Source of the DNA: Fidelibacterota bacterium
GTDB taxonomy: Bacteria; Fidelibacterota; Marinisomatia; SCGC-AAA003-L08; TS1B11
DNA length: 64,000 nucleotides
Assembly: GCA_004124295.1 (NCBI GenBank)
Contig: SCKI01000005.1
Coordinates: forward strand, 62,001-126,000
Reading direction: 5' to 3'
Shown here: in pieces, positions 18,093 to 27,369 of the stretch
How the letters are laid out: every line of letters starts with the position of its first letter
Numbering within the stretch: the first letter of the stretch is position 1
The notes under the pieces: model-generated
The model's input: the letters and a program-made list of their open reading frames with translations, nothing else
Told to the model about the DNA's origin: nothing
Databases searched by the model: none
Translations under genes and position numbers: made by a program

Positions 18093-19117
18093 GCGGATTC
18101 GATATCGCCGCCGCCCTGGTGAAAGTGCTGCTGGTCTTCGGCGTGACCATGCTCACCATCATGCTGATGACCCTGGCCGAGCGCCGCGTATCGGCTTTCA
18201 TGCAGTACCGGCTGGGACCGAACCGGGTCGGTTTTGGCGGCTTGCTGCAACCGCTGGCAGACGGCCTGAAATTTCTGCTGAAGGAAGACATCATCCCCAC
18301 GCAGGCCAACCGGCCCATCTATCTGCTGGCGCCGGTGATAGTGATGGTGCCGGCCCTGATGACCATGGCGGTGATTCCGTTCGGGGCGCCGCTGCAGATC
18401 GGTGAGCACCTGGTGCCGCTGCAGGTCGCTGACCTGAATATCGGCGTGCTCTACATCCTGGCCCTGACCTCCGTGGGAGTTTACGGGCTGGTGCTGGCCG
18501 GCTGGGGCTCGGGCAGCAAGTATCCGCTGCTGGGAGGGCTGCGGGCCTCGGCCCAGCTGATCAGCTACGAGCTGGCCATGGGGCTGTCCATTATCGGCGT
18601 GGTGATGCTCACCGGCGGCCTCACGTTCGGCGAGATCATCGCCTACCAGCAGGAGACCGGCTGGAATATCTGGAAGCAACCGCTGGCGGCGCTCATTTTC
18701 CTGATCGCCATTTTCGCCGAAACCAACCGCCTCCCGTTCGACCTCACCGAGGCGGAGCAGGAGCTGGTGGGGGGCTATCACACCGAGTATTCCAGCCTCA
18801 AGTTCGCCATGTTTTACCTCTCGGAATATGCCAATATGATCACCGCCTCCGCCTTCATGGTGAGCCTCTTTTTTGGCGGCTGGGATGTCCCCTTTGTCGA
18901 TGAGCTGGCCATGGGGGGCTGGGGTGTGGCGCTCTCGGTGCTGGCCTTCGTCGTCAAGGTCGGTTTCTTCCTGTTTTTGTACATCTGGGTGCGCTGGACC
19001 TTCCCCCGGTTCCGCTACGACCAGCTGATGCGGCTGGGCTGGAAGGTGCTGCTCCCGCTGGCGCTGGTGAATGTGGTGCTTACCGGATTCTGGCTGGTGT
19101 GGCGGGCCGGCGCCTGA
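18089..19117 (+). CDS. nuoH: NADH-quinone oxidoreductase subunit H, copy 2
   Basis: Membrane subunit of 342 residues with ERRVSAFMQYRLGPNRVG, ETNRLPFDLTEAEQELVGGY and WVRWTFPRFRYDQLM. ATG at 18089 overlaps the nuoG stop by 4 bases; the upstream part of the open frame lies within nuoG and is not used. This copy has the textbook length, unlike the longer copy 1. Confidence 0.96.
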   Translation: MSGFDIAAALVKVLLVFGVTMLTIMLMTLAERRVSAFMQYRLGPNRVGFGGLLQPLADGLKFLLKEDIIPTQANRPIYLLAPVIVMVPALMTMAVIPFGAPLQIGEHLVPLQVADLNIGVLYILALTSVGVYGLVLAGWGSGSKYPLLGGLRASAQLISYELAMGLSIIGVVMLTGGLTFGEIIAYQQETGWNIWKQPLAALIFLIAIFAETNRLPFDLTEAEQELVGGYHTEYSSLKFAMFYLSEYANMITASAFMVSLFFGGWDVPFVDELAMGGWGVALSVLAFVVKVGFFLFLYIWVRWTFPRFRYDQLMRLGWKVLLPLALVNVVLTGFWLVWRAGA

Positions 19118-19138
19118 GCGCGCCCTGAGAGCAGTCTG

Positions 19139-19672
19139 ATGGCAACGGTACAGCGCACCTACGAACCCCAGTTCTCGGACCGGTTCTACCTGCCGGCGGT
19201 GGTCCGGGGTCTGTGGATGACCTTCGTGCGCATTTTCCGCCGCAAGGATACCATCCCGTACCCCGACCGGAAATATGTTCCGGCGGACGGTTACCGGGGG
19301 CTGCAGCGGCTGAACAAGGACGCTGAAGGGCGCATCAAGTGCGTGGCCTGCGAGATGTGCCAGACCGCCTGCCCGGCCCACTGCATCACCATTGTGCCCT
19401 CACCGGCCCCCTGGGATGAGGGCGAGGAACGCTACCCGGTGCAGTTCGACATTGACCTGCTGCGCTGCATCTTTTGCGGCTTCTGCGAGCTGGCCTGCCC
19501 CAAGGAGGCCATCGAACTTACCGAGATTTACGATTATGCCAGCTACACCCGGGACGACCTGATCATCAATATGGAGGGCCTGCTGAAAGTCTACGACGTC
19601 ACCAGCCAGGGGAATATTTACAAGCGCCAGAATGAGGGCGAGTCCATTACCATCGATACGGGAAAACTGTGA
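19139..19672 (+). CDS. nuoI: NADH-quinone oxidoreductase subunit I, copy 2
   Basis: Two-cluster ferredoxin-like subunit of normal length (177 residues). Cluster motifs: CVACEMCQTACP and CIFCGFCELACP. The C-terminus is ordinary, with none of the extension found in copy 1. Overlaps nuoJ by 4 bases. Confidence 0.96.
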   Translation: MATVQRTYEPQFSDRFYLPAVVRGLWMTFVRIFRRKDTIPYPDRKYVPADGYRGLQRLNKDAEGRIKCVACEMCQTACPAHCITIVPSPAPWDEGEERYPVQFDIDLLRCIFCGFCELACPKEAIELTEIYDYASYTRDDLIINMEGLLKVYDVTSQGNIYKRQNEGESITIDTGKL

Positions 19673-20172
19673 CCACGGCCCTGTTCTATCTCTTCTCCAT
19701 TTTCCTGCTGGGCAGCGCTCTGTTCGTGGTCCTTAACCGGCATCCGGTGTACAGCGTGGTGATGCTGGTGTTTTCCTTCGCCAACCTGGCGGGCATCTAC
19801 TTTCTGCTGGAGGCCTACTTCATCGGCATCCTGCAGGTGCTGGTCTATGCCGGCGCCATCATGGTGCTGTTCCTGTTCGTGGTGATGCTGCTGAATGTCT
19901 CTCCGGAGCGGCCCCGGGCCCGCTGGGTGCCCCTCGACCGCTGGTGGTTCGGCGCCGTGGCCCTGGTGTTTGTCATCAGCCTGGGGGCGCTGCTCGTCCG
20001 GGGTGTGGGGCAACTGCCCAGCGCCCGCAGCGAGGTGCCGGACGGCTTCGGAGGCATCACCCAGATCGCCGAGGCCCTGTTCTCCCGCTACCTGCTGCCT
20101 TTCGAGACCGCCGCCCTGCTGCTCACCGTTGCCCTGGTGGGGACCGTCTTTCTGGCCAAGCGCAAGATATAG
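19669..20172 (+). CDS. nuoJ: NADH-quinone oxidoreductase subunit J, copy 2
   Basis: Membrane subunit of 167 residues with five helices, including [25 protein letters not shown] start overlapping the nuoI stop. Followed by nuoK two bases after its stop. Confidence 0.94.
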   Translation: MTTALFYLFSIFLLGSALFVVLNRHPVYSVVMLVFSFANLAGIYFLLEAYFIGILQVLVYAGAIMVLFLFVVMLLNVSPERPRARWVPLDRWWFGAVALVFVISLGALLVRGVGQLPSARSEVPDGFGGITQIAEALFSRYLLPFETAALLLTVALVGTVFLAKRKI

Positions 20173-20174
20173 GC

Positions 20175-20480
20175 ATGGTAGCGCCTCTGCAGCATATCAT
20201 CGCCGTTGCCGGACTGCTGTTTTCCATCGGCGTGCTGGGGGTCCTTTTCCGGCGCAACGCCATCATCGTTTTCATGAGCATTGAGATCATGCTCAACGCC
20301 GTGAACCTGGCTTTCGTGGCCTTTTCCCGCTACCACGGGAACATCGATGGACAGGTGTTTGTCTTCTTCAGCATGACCCTGGCGGCGGCTGAGGTTGCCG
20401 TGGGGCTGGCCATCATGGTGGCCCTGTTCCGCAACCTGAAGACCACCGATATCTCCAAGATCAGCAGTCTGAAGTACTGA
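20175..20480 (+). CDS. nuoK: NADH-quinone oxidoreductase subunit K, copy 2
   Basis: Three-helix subunit of 101 residues. [17 protein letters not shown] and [17 protein letters not shown] carry the in-membrane acidic residues. The frame is open upstream within nuoJ; ATG at 20175 gives the normal length. Its TGA shares a base with the nuoL ATG. Confidence 0.95.
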   Translation: MVAPLQHIIAVAGLLFSIGVLGVLFRRNAIIVFMSIEIMLNAVNLAFVAFSRYHGNIDGQVFVFFSMTLAAAEVAVGLAIMVALFRNLKTTDISKISSLKY

Positions 20481-22396
20481 TGGCCGACACCCTCTATCTG
20501 CTGGTCCTGTTCCCGTTCATCGGTTTCCTGGTGAACGGCCTGGGCGGCCGCTGGCTCAGCGGAAAGCAGAGCGGGCTGGTGGCCTCACTGGCGGTGGCCG
20601 GCTCGTTCCTCATCGGCGCGCAGCTGTTTCTCGGACTGCTCGCCCGTCCCGAGGATAACCGCCGGCTGGTGCAAACCCTTTTCACCTGGCTGCCGGTGGG
20701 TGAACTGAACATCCACGTCACCTACGTCTTCGATCCGTTGGCGGCGATCATGGTGCTGGTCATAACCGGCGTCGGACTGCTGATCCACATCTACTCCATC
20801 GGCTACATGCGCGACGATCCGGGCATCCGGCGCTACTTCGCCTATCTGAACCTGTTCACTTTCATGATGCTGAACCTGGTCCTCAGCGACAGCCTGGTGC
20901 TGCTGTTCATGGGCTGGGAGGGGGTCGGTCTCTGCTCCTACCTGCTGATCGGATTCTGGTTTAGCGATGCGGCCAAGGCCCGGGCCGGGATGAAGGCGTT
21001 TGTGGTGAACCGCATCGGGGACGCCGGATTTTTGATTGCCATGATCATGATCTTCGACCGTTTCGGGACCCTCAGCATGGCCGATATCAGCTGGCTGGCG
21101 CCGGGCGCCGGGATTGACACCACGTTTATTACCACCGTCACCCTGCTGATGTTTGTCGGGGCGGTGGGCAAGTCGGCCCAGGTGCCGCTGTACGTCTGGC
21201 TGCCCGATGCCATGGCCGGCCCCACGCCGGTTTCGGCATTGATCCACGCGGCGACGATGGTCACGGCCGGAGTTTACCTCGTGGCCCGGAACTCGGCCCT
21301 GTTTGCGTTGGCGCCGATCACCATGGGCATCATTGCCGCCATCGGCACCATCACCGCCCTGCTGGCCGCCATTATCGCCATCACCCAGACCGACATCAAG
21401 AAGGTGCTGGCCTATTCCACCATCAGCCAGTTGGGCTATATGTTCATTGCCCTGGGGGTGGGGGCCTTCTCGGCCGCCATTTTCCACCTGATGACCCACG
21501 CATTCTTCAAGGCCCTGCTGTTCCTGGGGGCCGGCAGCGTGATCCATGGCATGGGCGATGAACAGGACCTGCGCAAGATGGGCCGCCTGCGCCAGCTGAT
21601 GCCCACCACGTTCATGACCATGACCATCGGCGCGCTGGCCATCGCCGGGCTGCCGGGACTGGCCGGATTCTTCAGCAAGGATGAAATTCTGTGGAGCGCT
21701 TTCAACAGCAGCGGGGGGATCAGCTGGATATGGCTGGTGGGCCTGGCCACGGCGGGTCTGACGGCCTTCTACATGGCCCGGATGCTGTTCCTCACCTTTT
21801 TCGGCGAGCGCCGCTGGGCCGAGGGGGTGAAGCCCCACGAGTCGCCTTCAGTGATGACGGTACCGCTCATTATCCTGGCCTTCCTCTCCATCGTTGGTGG
21901 CTATGCGGGTGTCCCGGAGGCGCTGGGGGGCCATAATGCCCTGCATCATTTTCTGGCGCCGCTGATGGCCACTTTCCAGGCCTCCGGGGAGGCGTCCCAG
22001 GCCGCCAACCACCCCCTGGAGCTGCTGCTGATGCTGCTGAGCACCGGGGTCGTGCTGGTGGCCGCCTACTATGCCTACCGCTTTTTCGTGCAGCAGCCCG
22101 GCCTCCCCGAGACTGCGGCCGGGAAATTCCCCCAGCTTTACCGGCTGTCGAACCGGCGTTTCTACGTCGATGAGATTTACGCCCTGCTGATTATCAGACC
22201 GTTCCGGGCGCTGGCCGACCTGCTGTGGAAGTGGATTGATGTGCGGATCATTGACAATCTGGTGAACCTGGCCGGCCGCACCACCGAGCGGCTGGGCGGC
22301 GCCCTGCGGTTGATGCAGAGCGGACTGATTCAGCATTACGCCTCCCTGCTGCTGCTGGGCGTGGTGTTCATCCTTCTGGCCGTCGCGATGGGCTAG
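20480..22396 (+). CDS. nuoL: NADH-quinone oxidoreductase subunit L, copy 2
   Basis: Antiporter-like channel of 638 residues with GWEGVGLCSYLLIGFWF, the channel Lys in VGKSAQVPLYVWLPDAM, and GPTPVSALIHAATMV. The lateral-helix and anchor region at the C-terminus is present. It is closer to the common bacterial form than copy 1. Confidence 0.96.
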   Translation: MADTLYLLVLFPFIGFLVNGLGGRWLSGKQSGLVASLAVAGSFLIGAQLFLGLLARPEDNRRLVQTLFTWLPVGELNIHVTYVFDPLAAIMVLVITGVGLLIHIYSIGYMRDDPGIRRYFAYLNLFTFMMLNLVLSDSLVLLFMGWEGVGLCSYLLIGFWFSDAAKARAGMKAFVVNRIGDAGFLIAMIMIFDRFGTLSMADISWLAPGAGIDTTFITTVTLLMFVGAVGKSAQVPLYVWLPDAMAGPTPVSALIHAATMVTAGVYLVARNSALFALAPITMGIIAAIGTITALLAAIIAITQTDIKKVLAYSTISQLGYMFIALGVGAFSAAIFHLMTHAFFKALLFLGAGSVIHGMGDEQDLRKMGRLRQLMPTTFMTMTIGALAIAGLPGLAGFFSKDEILWSAFNSSGGISWIWLVGLATAGLTAFYMARMLFLTFFGERRWAEGVKPHESPSVMTVPLIILAFLSIVGGYAGVPEALGGHNALHHFLAPLMATFQASGEASQAANHPLELLLMLLSTGVVLVAAYYAYRFFVQQPGLPETAAGKFPQLYRLSNRRFYVDEIYALLIIRPFRALADLLWKWIDVRIIDNLVNLAGRTTERLGGALRLMQSGLIQHYASLLLLGVVFILLAVAMG

Positions 22397-22401
22397 CCGG
22401 T

Positions 22402-23961
22402 ATGCTGCTGGACCATCTCCTCTCGCTGACGATATTTGTGCCCCTGGCCGGCACCGGGCTGCTGTTGTTTATCGACGGCGGGCGGAAGGCGCTGCTGAGG
22501 GGCATTGCCCTGGGCACATCGCTGATCACCCTAGGTCTCTCGTATCTACTGTTTCTCGGCTTCCGGCCCAATGCCGAATTCCAGTTCGTGGAAGAGGCGC
22601 CCTGGATTCCCGGCTATGGCATCAGCTACCTGGTGGGACTGGACGGCATCAGCCTGCTGCTGATTATCCTGACCACCTTCCTGGTGCCGCTGGCGATCCT
22701 CTCCTCCTACAAGGCGATTACCGAGAAAGTGAAAGGCTTCATGGCCGCCCTGCTGGTGATGGAGACCGGTATCCTGGGCGTCTTTGCCGCGCTGGACCTG
22801 TTTCTGTTCTACATTTTCTGGGAGGCGATGCTGATTCCGATGGTTTTCCTGATCGGCATCTGGGGCGGCGAGCGCCGGCTGTATGCCTCCATCAAATTTC
22901 TCCTGTTCACGATGCTGGGCAGCCTGTTGATGCTGGTGGCCATCATCGCCCTGTACAACCAGGGTTATGCCGAACTGGGCCGCTTTACCACCAGCTACCT
23001 CGACCTGCGGCAGATCAGCCTCTCCCCGGCCACCCAGACCTGGATGTTCCTGGCTTTCGGCCTCAGTTTTGCCATCAAGATACCCATGTTTCCGCTGCAC
23101 ACCTGGCTCCCCGACGCCCATGTGGAGGCCCCCACGGCCGGCTCGGTGCTGTTGGCCGGAGTGCTGCTGAAATTGGGCGGATTCGGCTTCCTGCGCTACT
23201 GCCTGCCGCTGTTTCCCCTGGCGGTGGAGCGGTTCGCGCCGCTGATGGTGGCCCTGGCCGCCATCGCCATCATCTACGGCGCTCTGTTGGCCTTCGCCCA
23301 GACCGATATGAAAAAACTGGTGGCCTACTCCAGCGTCAGCCATATGGGCTATGTGGTGCTGGGCATTTTCGCCCTGACGCTGCAATCGGTGACCGGCGGC
23401 CTGTTGCAGATGATCAACCACGGACTGACCACCGGGGCTCTCTTTCTGCTGGTGGGCATGCTATACGAGCGGACCCACACCCGGGAAATCGCCCACTACG
23501 GTGGCGTGGCCCAACTGCTGCCCAAATTCTCGGCCATTTTTTTAATCACCGTACTGGCCAGTATCGGCCTGCCGGGACTGAACGGCTTTGTCAGCGAGTT
23601 CCTGATTATCCTGGGCAGTTATCCCACCCAACCGGTGGGCGCCATTGTGGCTGCCTTAGGTGTAATATTATCGGCGGTGTATCTGCTCTGGCTGGTCCAG
23701 CGGGTGTTCTACGGGATGCCCTCGAAACAATTGAAGGCCATCGCCGAGAAAGAGGGCAAAATGCCCAGTGACCTGAGCCGGCGCGAATGGGCCGTGCTGC
23801 TGCCCATCGTGGCCATGATGATATGGATCGGGGTCTATCCCCGACCGCTGGTGAGCCGGATAGAGCCGTCGGTGCAGGCCCTGGTGAGCGAGTACCGGGC
23901 GGCCACGGAAGTCGCCGCTGAGGATTTTGCTGAGACCCTAGGCAATAATGGAGAAAATTGA
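22402..23961 (+). CDS. nuoM: NADH-quinone oxidoreductase subunit M, copy 2
   Basis: Antiporter-like channel of 519 residues with FWEAMLIPMVFLIG, FAIKIPMFPLHTWLPDAH and EAPTAGSVLLAGVLLK. The stop overlaps the next gene, an ion antiporter, by one base (TGATG). nuoN comes two genes later. Confidence 0.96.
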   Translation: MLLDHLLSLTIFVPLAGTGLLLFIDGGRKALLRGIALGTSLITLGLSYLLFLGFRPNAEFQFVEEAPWIPGYGISYLVGLDGISLLLIILTTFLVPLAILSSYKAITEKVKGFMAALLVMETGILGVFAALDLFLFYIFWEAMLIPMVFLIGIWGGERRLYASIKFLLFTMLGSLLMLVAIIALYNQGYAELGRFTTSYLDLRQISLSPATQTWMFLAFGLSFAIKIPMFPLHTWLPDAHVEAPTAGSVLLAGVLLKLGGFGFLRYCLPLFPLAVERFAPLMVALAAIAIIYGALLAFAQTDMKKLVAYSSVSHMGYVVLGIFALTLQSVTGGLLQMINHGLTTGALFLLVGMLYERTHTREIAHYGGVAQLLPKFSAIFLITVLASIGLPGLNGFVSEFLIILGSYPTQPVGAIVAALGVILSAVYLLWLVQRVFYGMPSKQLKAIAEKEGKMPSDLSRREWAVLLPIVAMMIWIGVYPRPLVSRIEPSVQALVSEYRAATEVAAEDFAETLGNNGEN

Positions 23962-25448
23962 TGTTGCATAGCCTGACCGGAATACGTAAGCGCAGCCTGC
24001 TGTGGGCCAGCCTGGGCATCGGGGCTATGTTTCTGCTACCTGAAATGGCCCTGGGGGCCGAGATCAGCGGGGAGGACCTGGGCTCCAAATTGCCCTTATG
24101 GAGCGTGATCCCGTTCGTCGGCATTCTGCTTTCGATTGCGCTGATGCCGTTGCTGGCGCCCCAGGTCTGGCACCACCATTTCGGCAAAGTGGCGGCCGGC
24201 GGGGCGGTCCTCCTGGCGGCGCCGTTCTGGCTGGTCTACAGGGAAGCGGCATTCCATGAGCTCGCCCATATCATCCTCATCGACTATGTCCCCTTTATCA
24301 TTGTCCTCTGGGGCCTGTTCACTATCGGTGGGGGTATCGTGCTGAAAGGGAGCCTGGTCGGCAGGCCGGCGACGAATGTGGCGCTGCTGCTGATCGGCAC
24401 AATCATGGCCAGTTGGGTCGGCACGACCGGCGCGGCCATGCTGCTGATCCGGCCGCTGATCCGGGCCAACGCCTGGCGCCACCACAAGCAGCACATCATC
24501 ATTTTCTTCATCTTCCTGGTGGCCAATATCGGCGGCTCCCTGACACCGTTGGGCGACCCGCCCCTGCTGCTCGGCTTCATCCACGGCGTGCCCTTTTTCT
24601 GGACCATGGCCCTGCTGCCGGCCATGCTCGTAGCGGTGGCCCTGATCCTGGCGATCTTCTACCTGGTTGACGTCTACTATATGAAGAAGGAGGCCCATCC
24701 GCCGCCGGAACATAGCGGACCGCAGGAGCCGATGCATATCGAGGGAGCCCATAATTTCATCTTCCTACTCGGCGTCCTGCTACTGGTGCTGTTCAGTGGC
24801 AGCGTCCAGATGTCGGAGATTACCGTCCTTGGAATCCACCTGGCCTGGCAGGATATCATCCGCAATTTCGGCATCGTGGTGATGGGCTGGCTTTCGCTGA
24901 AGACCACTTCCCGGGCCCTGCGCACGGCCAACGACTTCAGTTGGGCGCCGATCCTGGAGGTGGCCTACCTGTTCGCCGGTATTTTCATCACCATTATTCC
25001 GGCTTTGGTCATGCTGCGGGCCGGATCTGAAGGGGCGATGGCTTTCATCACCGAGTTGGTGGAGGAGCCGTGGCAATATTTCTGGGTGACCGGAATCCTA
25101 AGCAGTTTCCTGGACAATGCGCCTACCTACCTGACCTTCTTCAACACCGCCCTGGGCAAGCTGCGCCTCACCGAAGAGGAGGTATCGGCGTTCCTGACCA
25201 CGGGGGAAACCCTGGCCGTTGCCGGTCCGGCGGCCCTGGCCACCTTCGAACAACTGCTGTATGCGATCTCCATGGGTGCGGTGTTTATGGGGGCCGTTAC
25301 CTACATCGGTAATGCGCCCAACTTCATGGTCCGGGCCATTGCCGAAGAAAACGGGATTGAAATGCCCAGCTTCTTCGGCTTTATGTTCTGGTCGGTGATA
25401 ATCCTGATGCCGATATTCGTCATTATCACATTTATTTTCCTGAGGTAA
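23961..25448 (+). CDS. Putative sodium:proton antiporter of the CitMHS/NhaD-like superfamily, inside the nuo operon
   Basis: Polytopic membrane protein of 495 residues, about 12-13 helices. An N-terminal hydrophobic segment ending ALGAEIS could be a cleaved signal or a first helix. Family-type blocks: LPLWSVIPFVGILLSIALMP, WVGTTGAAMLLIRPLIRANAW, NIGGSLTPLGDPPLLLGF and SSFLDNAPTYLTFFN, with the paired polar hairpin motifs typical of this ion-transporter fold. ATG at 23961 is preferred over the TTG one codon earlier because it makes a TGATG junction with nuoM. Ion and direction are not shown by the sequence. Sitting between nuoM and nuoN, it is probably co-made with complex I and could exchange pumped protons for sodium; that is inference. 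Confidence 0.85.
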   Translation: MLHSLTGIRKRSLLWASLGIGAMFLLPEMALGAEISGEDLGSKLPLWSVIPFVGILLSIALMPLLAPQVWHHHFGKVAAGGAVLLAAPFWLVYREAAFHELAHIILIDYVPFIIVLWGLFTIGGGIVLKGSLVGRPATNVALLLIGTIMASWVGTTGAAMLLIRPLIRANAWRHHKQHIIIFFIFLVANIGGSLTPLGDPPLLLGFIHGVPFFWTMALLPAMLVAVALILAIFYLVDVYYMKKEAHPPPEHSGPQEPMHIEGAHNFIFLLGVLLLVLFSGSVQMSEITVLGIHLAWQDIIRNFGIVVMGWLSLKTTSRALRTANDFSWAPILEVAYLFAGIFITIIPALVMLRAGSEGAMAFITELVEEPWQYFWVTGILSSFLDNAPTYLTFFNTALGKLRLTEEEVSAFLTTGETLAVAGPAALATFEQLLYAISMGAVFMGAVTYIGNAPNFMVRAIAEENGIEMPSFFGFMFWSVIILMPIFVIITFIFLR

Positions 25449-25452
25449 CATC

Positions 25453-25926
25453 ATGTTTCATTCCATTCTATGTGCCACTGATTTAAGTCCCCGCTCCGAG
25501 GAAGCACTGCGGGCAGCCGTGCAGCTGGCGGCCCATTTCGGCGCCGAACTCACCGTCCTCAATGTCCACGAGGAGTTCATGGACAAGCAGGAGATGGTGA
25601 TGCTGCGGGTCAGCGTGGACCATATGCAGGAGCATTTCCGGGATATAGCGCTGAAGGCCCGGGAGGAGATGCGCGAACGGGTCAGCGCCATCGGCGTGGA
25701 GGACCTCAAGGTGCACTACTTGCTGCATGAAGGCAAGCCTGCCGAAACCATCCTGGCAACGGCCGCAGAGATCGCCGCCGGGCAGCAGGGACAAGGGGTC
25801 GTCCTCACCGTGATGGGCTCCAACGGCCGGGACAGTCTGATGGACATGCTACTCGGCTCGGTGGCGGAGCATGTGGTGCGTAACGCCACGATGCCGGTGC
25901 TGGTCATCCCGCACGTTACCCGATAG
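25453..25926 (+). CDS. Universal stress protein (UspA family), ATP-binding type
   Basis: Single-domain cytoplasmic protein of 157 residues. It begins FHSILCATDLSPRSEEALR and ends with the nucleotide-binding pattern G-2x-G-9x-G-S (MGSNGRDSLMDMLLGS) before the last strand PVLVIP, so ATP binding is expected. It starts four bases after the antiporter stop and ends six bases before nuoN. UspA domains often regulate transporters, sometimes fused to them, so I infer a regulatory partnership with the antiporter or complex I. Confidence 0.92.
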   Translation: MFHSILCATDLSPRSEEALRAAVQLAAHFGAELTVLNVHEEFMDKQEMVMLRVSVDHMQEHFRDIALKAREEMRERVSAIGVEDLKVHYLLHEGKPAETILATAAEIAAGQQGQGVVLTVMGSNGRDSLMDMLLGSVAEHVVRNATMPVLVIPHVTR

Positions 25927-25932
25927 CTGCCT

Positions 25933-27369
25933 ATGGGTTCTGCCGACATACTCAGCACCCTGCCCGAGCTGGTCCTGATCGCCACCGCCCTGCTGCTGCT
26001 GGTGATGGAATCGGCCGCCGAACCGCACCGGGAGCTGCTGGCCGCCACCGCCCTGGGCGGTTTGGCGATAGCCCTGGTGACGGCGCTGGGCTATGGGGCC
26101 GACGGCCTCTATTACTCAGGTATGCTGCAGGTGGACCCCTATGCCCGCTTCGTGAGCGCCCTGGCCCTGGTCCTGGCGGCACTGGCCATCATGGTGGCGG
26201 TGCCGTATCTGCGCCGTACCCTGGAGGAGCGGGGCGAGTACTACAGCCTGATGCTGTTTGCGACGGTGGGCATGCTGTTGATGGTCAAGGCCCAGGACCT
26301 GACGATGGTTTTCCTGGGGCTGGAGCTGCTCTCGATCCCGCTCTACGTGCTGGCCGGGTTCTACCGCCATCGCAGCAGCTCCAATGAGGCGGGGCTGAAA
26401 TACCTGCTGCTGGGGGCTTTTGCGGCCGGCTTTTTCCTGTTTGGCATTGCCCTGCTTTACGGCAGCACCGGAACCACCAGCTACAGCGGTATGGCCCAGG
26501 CCATCAATTCCGGCACGGAGCTCTCCCGGGTGCTGACGCTGGCGGGCTTCGGCCTGCTGTTGGTCGGCTTTGCCTTCAAGGTGGCTCTGGCGCCGTTCCA
26601 CATGTACGCCCCCGACGTCTATGAGGGGGCTCCCACCTCTATGAGCGCCTTCCTGAGCACCGGCCCCAAATTGGCCGGATTCGCCACCTTGCTGAAATTG
26701 ATCGCCGTCGTCTTTGCCGGAACGATGGTCCATTGGTGGACCGCCATCTGGATACTGGCCGCGCTCACCATGACTGTCGGCAACCTGGCGGCCCTCCGGC
26801 AGGACAGCCTCAAGCGCATGCTGGCCTACAGCAGTGTGGCCCACGCCGGATACCTGGCGCTGGCCATCCTGGTGACCAACTATGACAGCGGATTCGCCAT
26901 GCTGTTCTATCTGACCGTCTATGTGCTGACCACCCTGGCGGCTTTCGGCATCGTCTCCCTGCTGGAGGAGGGTGAGGAGAGCGCCATGCCCGGCGTGGAG
27001 GCCTGCAAGGGTCTGGCCCGGCGCAATCCCTGGCTGGCCGCCGCATTTACGCTGGCCCTGCTCTCCCTGGCCGGCTTCCCGCCCACGGCCGGATTCCTGG
27101 GAAAATTTTTCCTGTTTAACGCCACCCTGGACGCCGGCTACCTGTGGCTGGTTATCCTGGCGGTGTTGAACAGTCTGGTTTCGGTTTATTATTACCTGCG
27201 GCCGGTGGTGGCCATGTATATGCAGCCGGGGAAGAATACCTCGGCCCTGCCTATCCCCCGGATGCTGATCCCGGCCCTGCTGGCCCTGGCCGTGGTGGCC
27301 CTGGGCGCGGGCTTCATTCCGGCCCCGCTGGTCCATGCCACCGCCAGCGCCATTTCCGCCATCCTGTGA
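25933..27369 (+). CDS. nuoN: NADH-quinone oxidoreductase subunit N, copy 2
   Basis: Antiporter-like channel of 478 residues with AFKVALAPFHMYAPDVYEGA, containing the channel Lys, and KRMLAYSSVAHAGYLAL. Complete despite its separation from nuoM by two genes. Its stop overlaps the cobalamin adenosyltransferase start (GTGA). Confidence 0.95.
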   Translation: MGSADILSTLPELVLIATALLLLVMESAAEPHRELLAATALGGLAIALVTALGYGADGLYYSGMLQVDPYARFVSALALVLAALAIMVAVPYLRRTLEERGEYYSLMLFATVGMLLMVKAQDLTMVFLGLELLSIPLYVLAGFYRHRSSSNEAGLKYLLLGAFAAGFFLFGIALLYGSTGTTSYSGMAQAINSGTELSRVLTLAGFGLLLVGFAFKVALAPFHMYAPDVYEGAPTSMSAFLSTGPKLAGFATLLKLIAVVFAGTMVHWWTAIWILAALTMTVGNLAALRQDSLKRMLAYSSVAHAGYLALAILVTNYDSGFAMLFYLTVYVLTTLAAFGIVSLLEEGEESAMPGVEACKGLARRNPWLAAAFTLALLSLAGFPPTAGFLGKFFLFNATLDAGYLWLVILAVLNSLVSVYYYLRPVVAMYMQPGKNTSALPIPRMLIPALLALAVVALGAGFIPAPLVHATASAISAIL

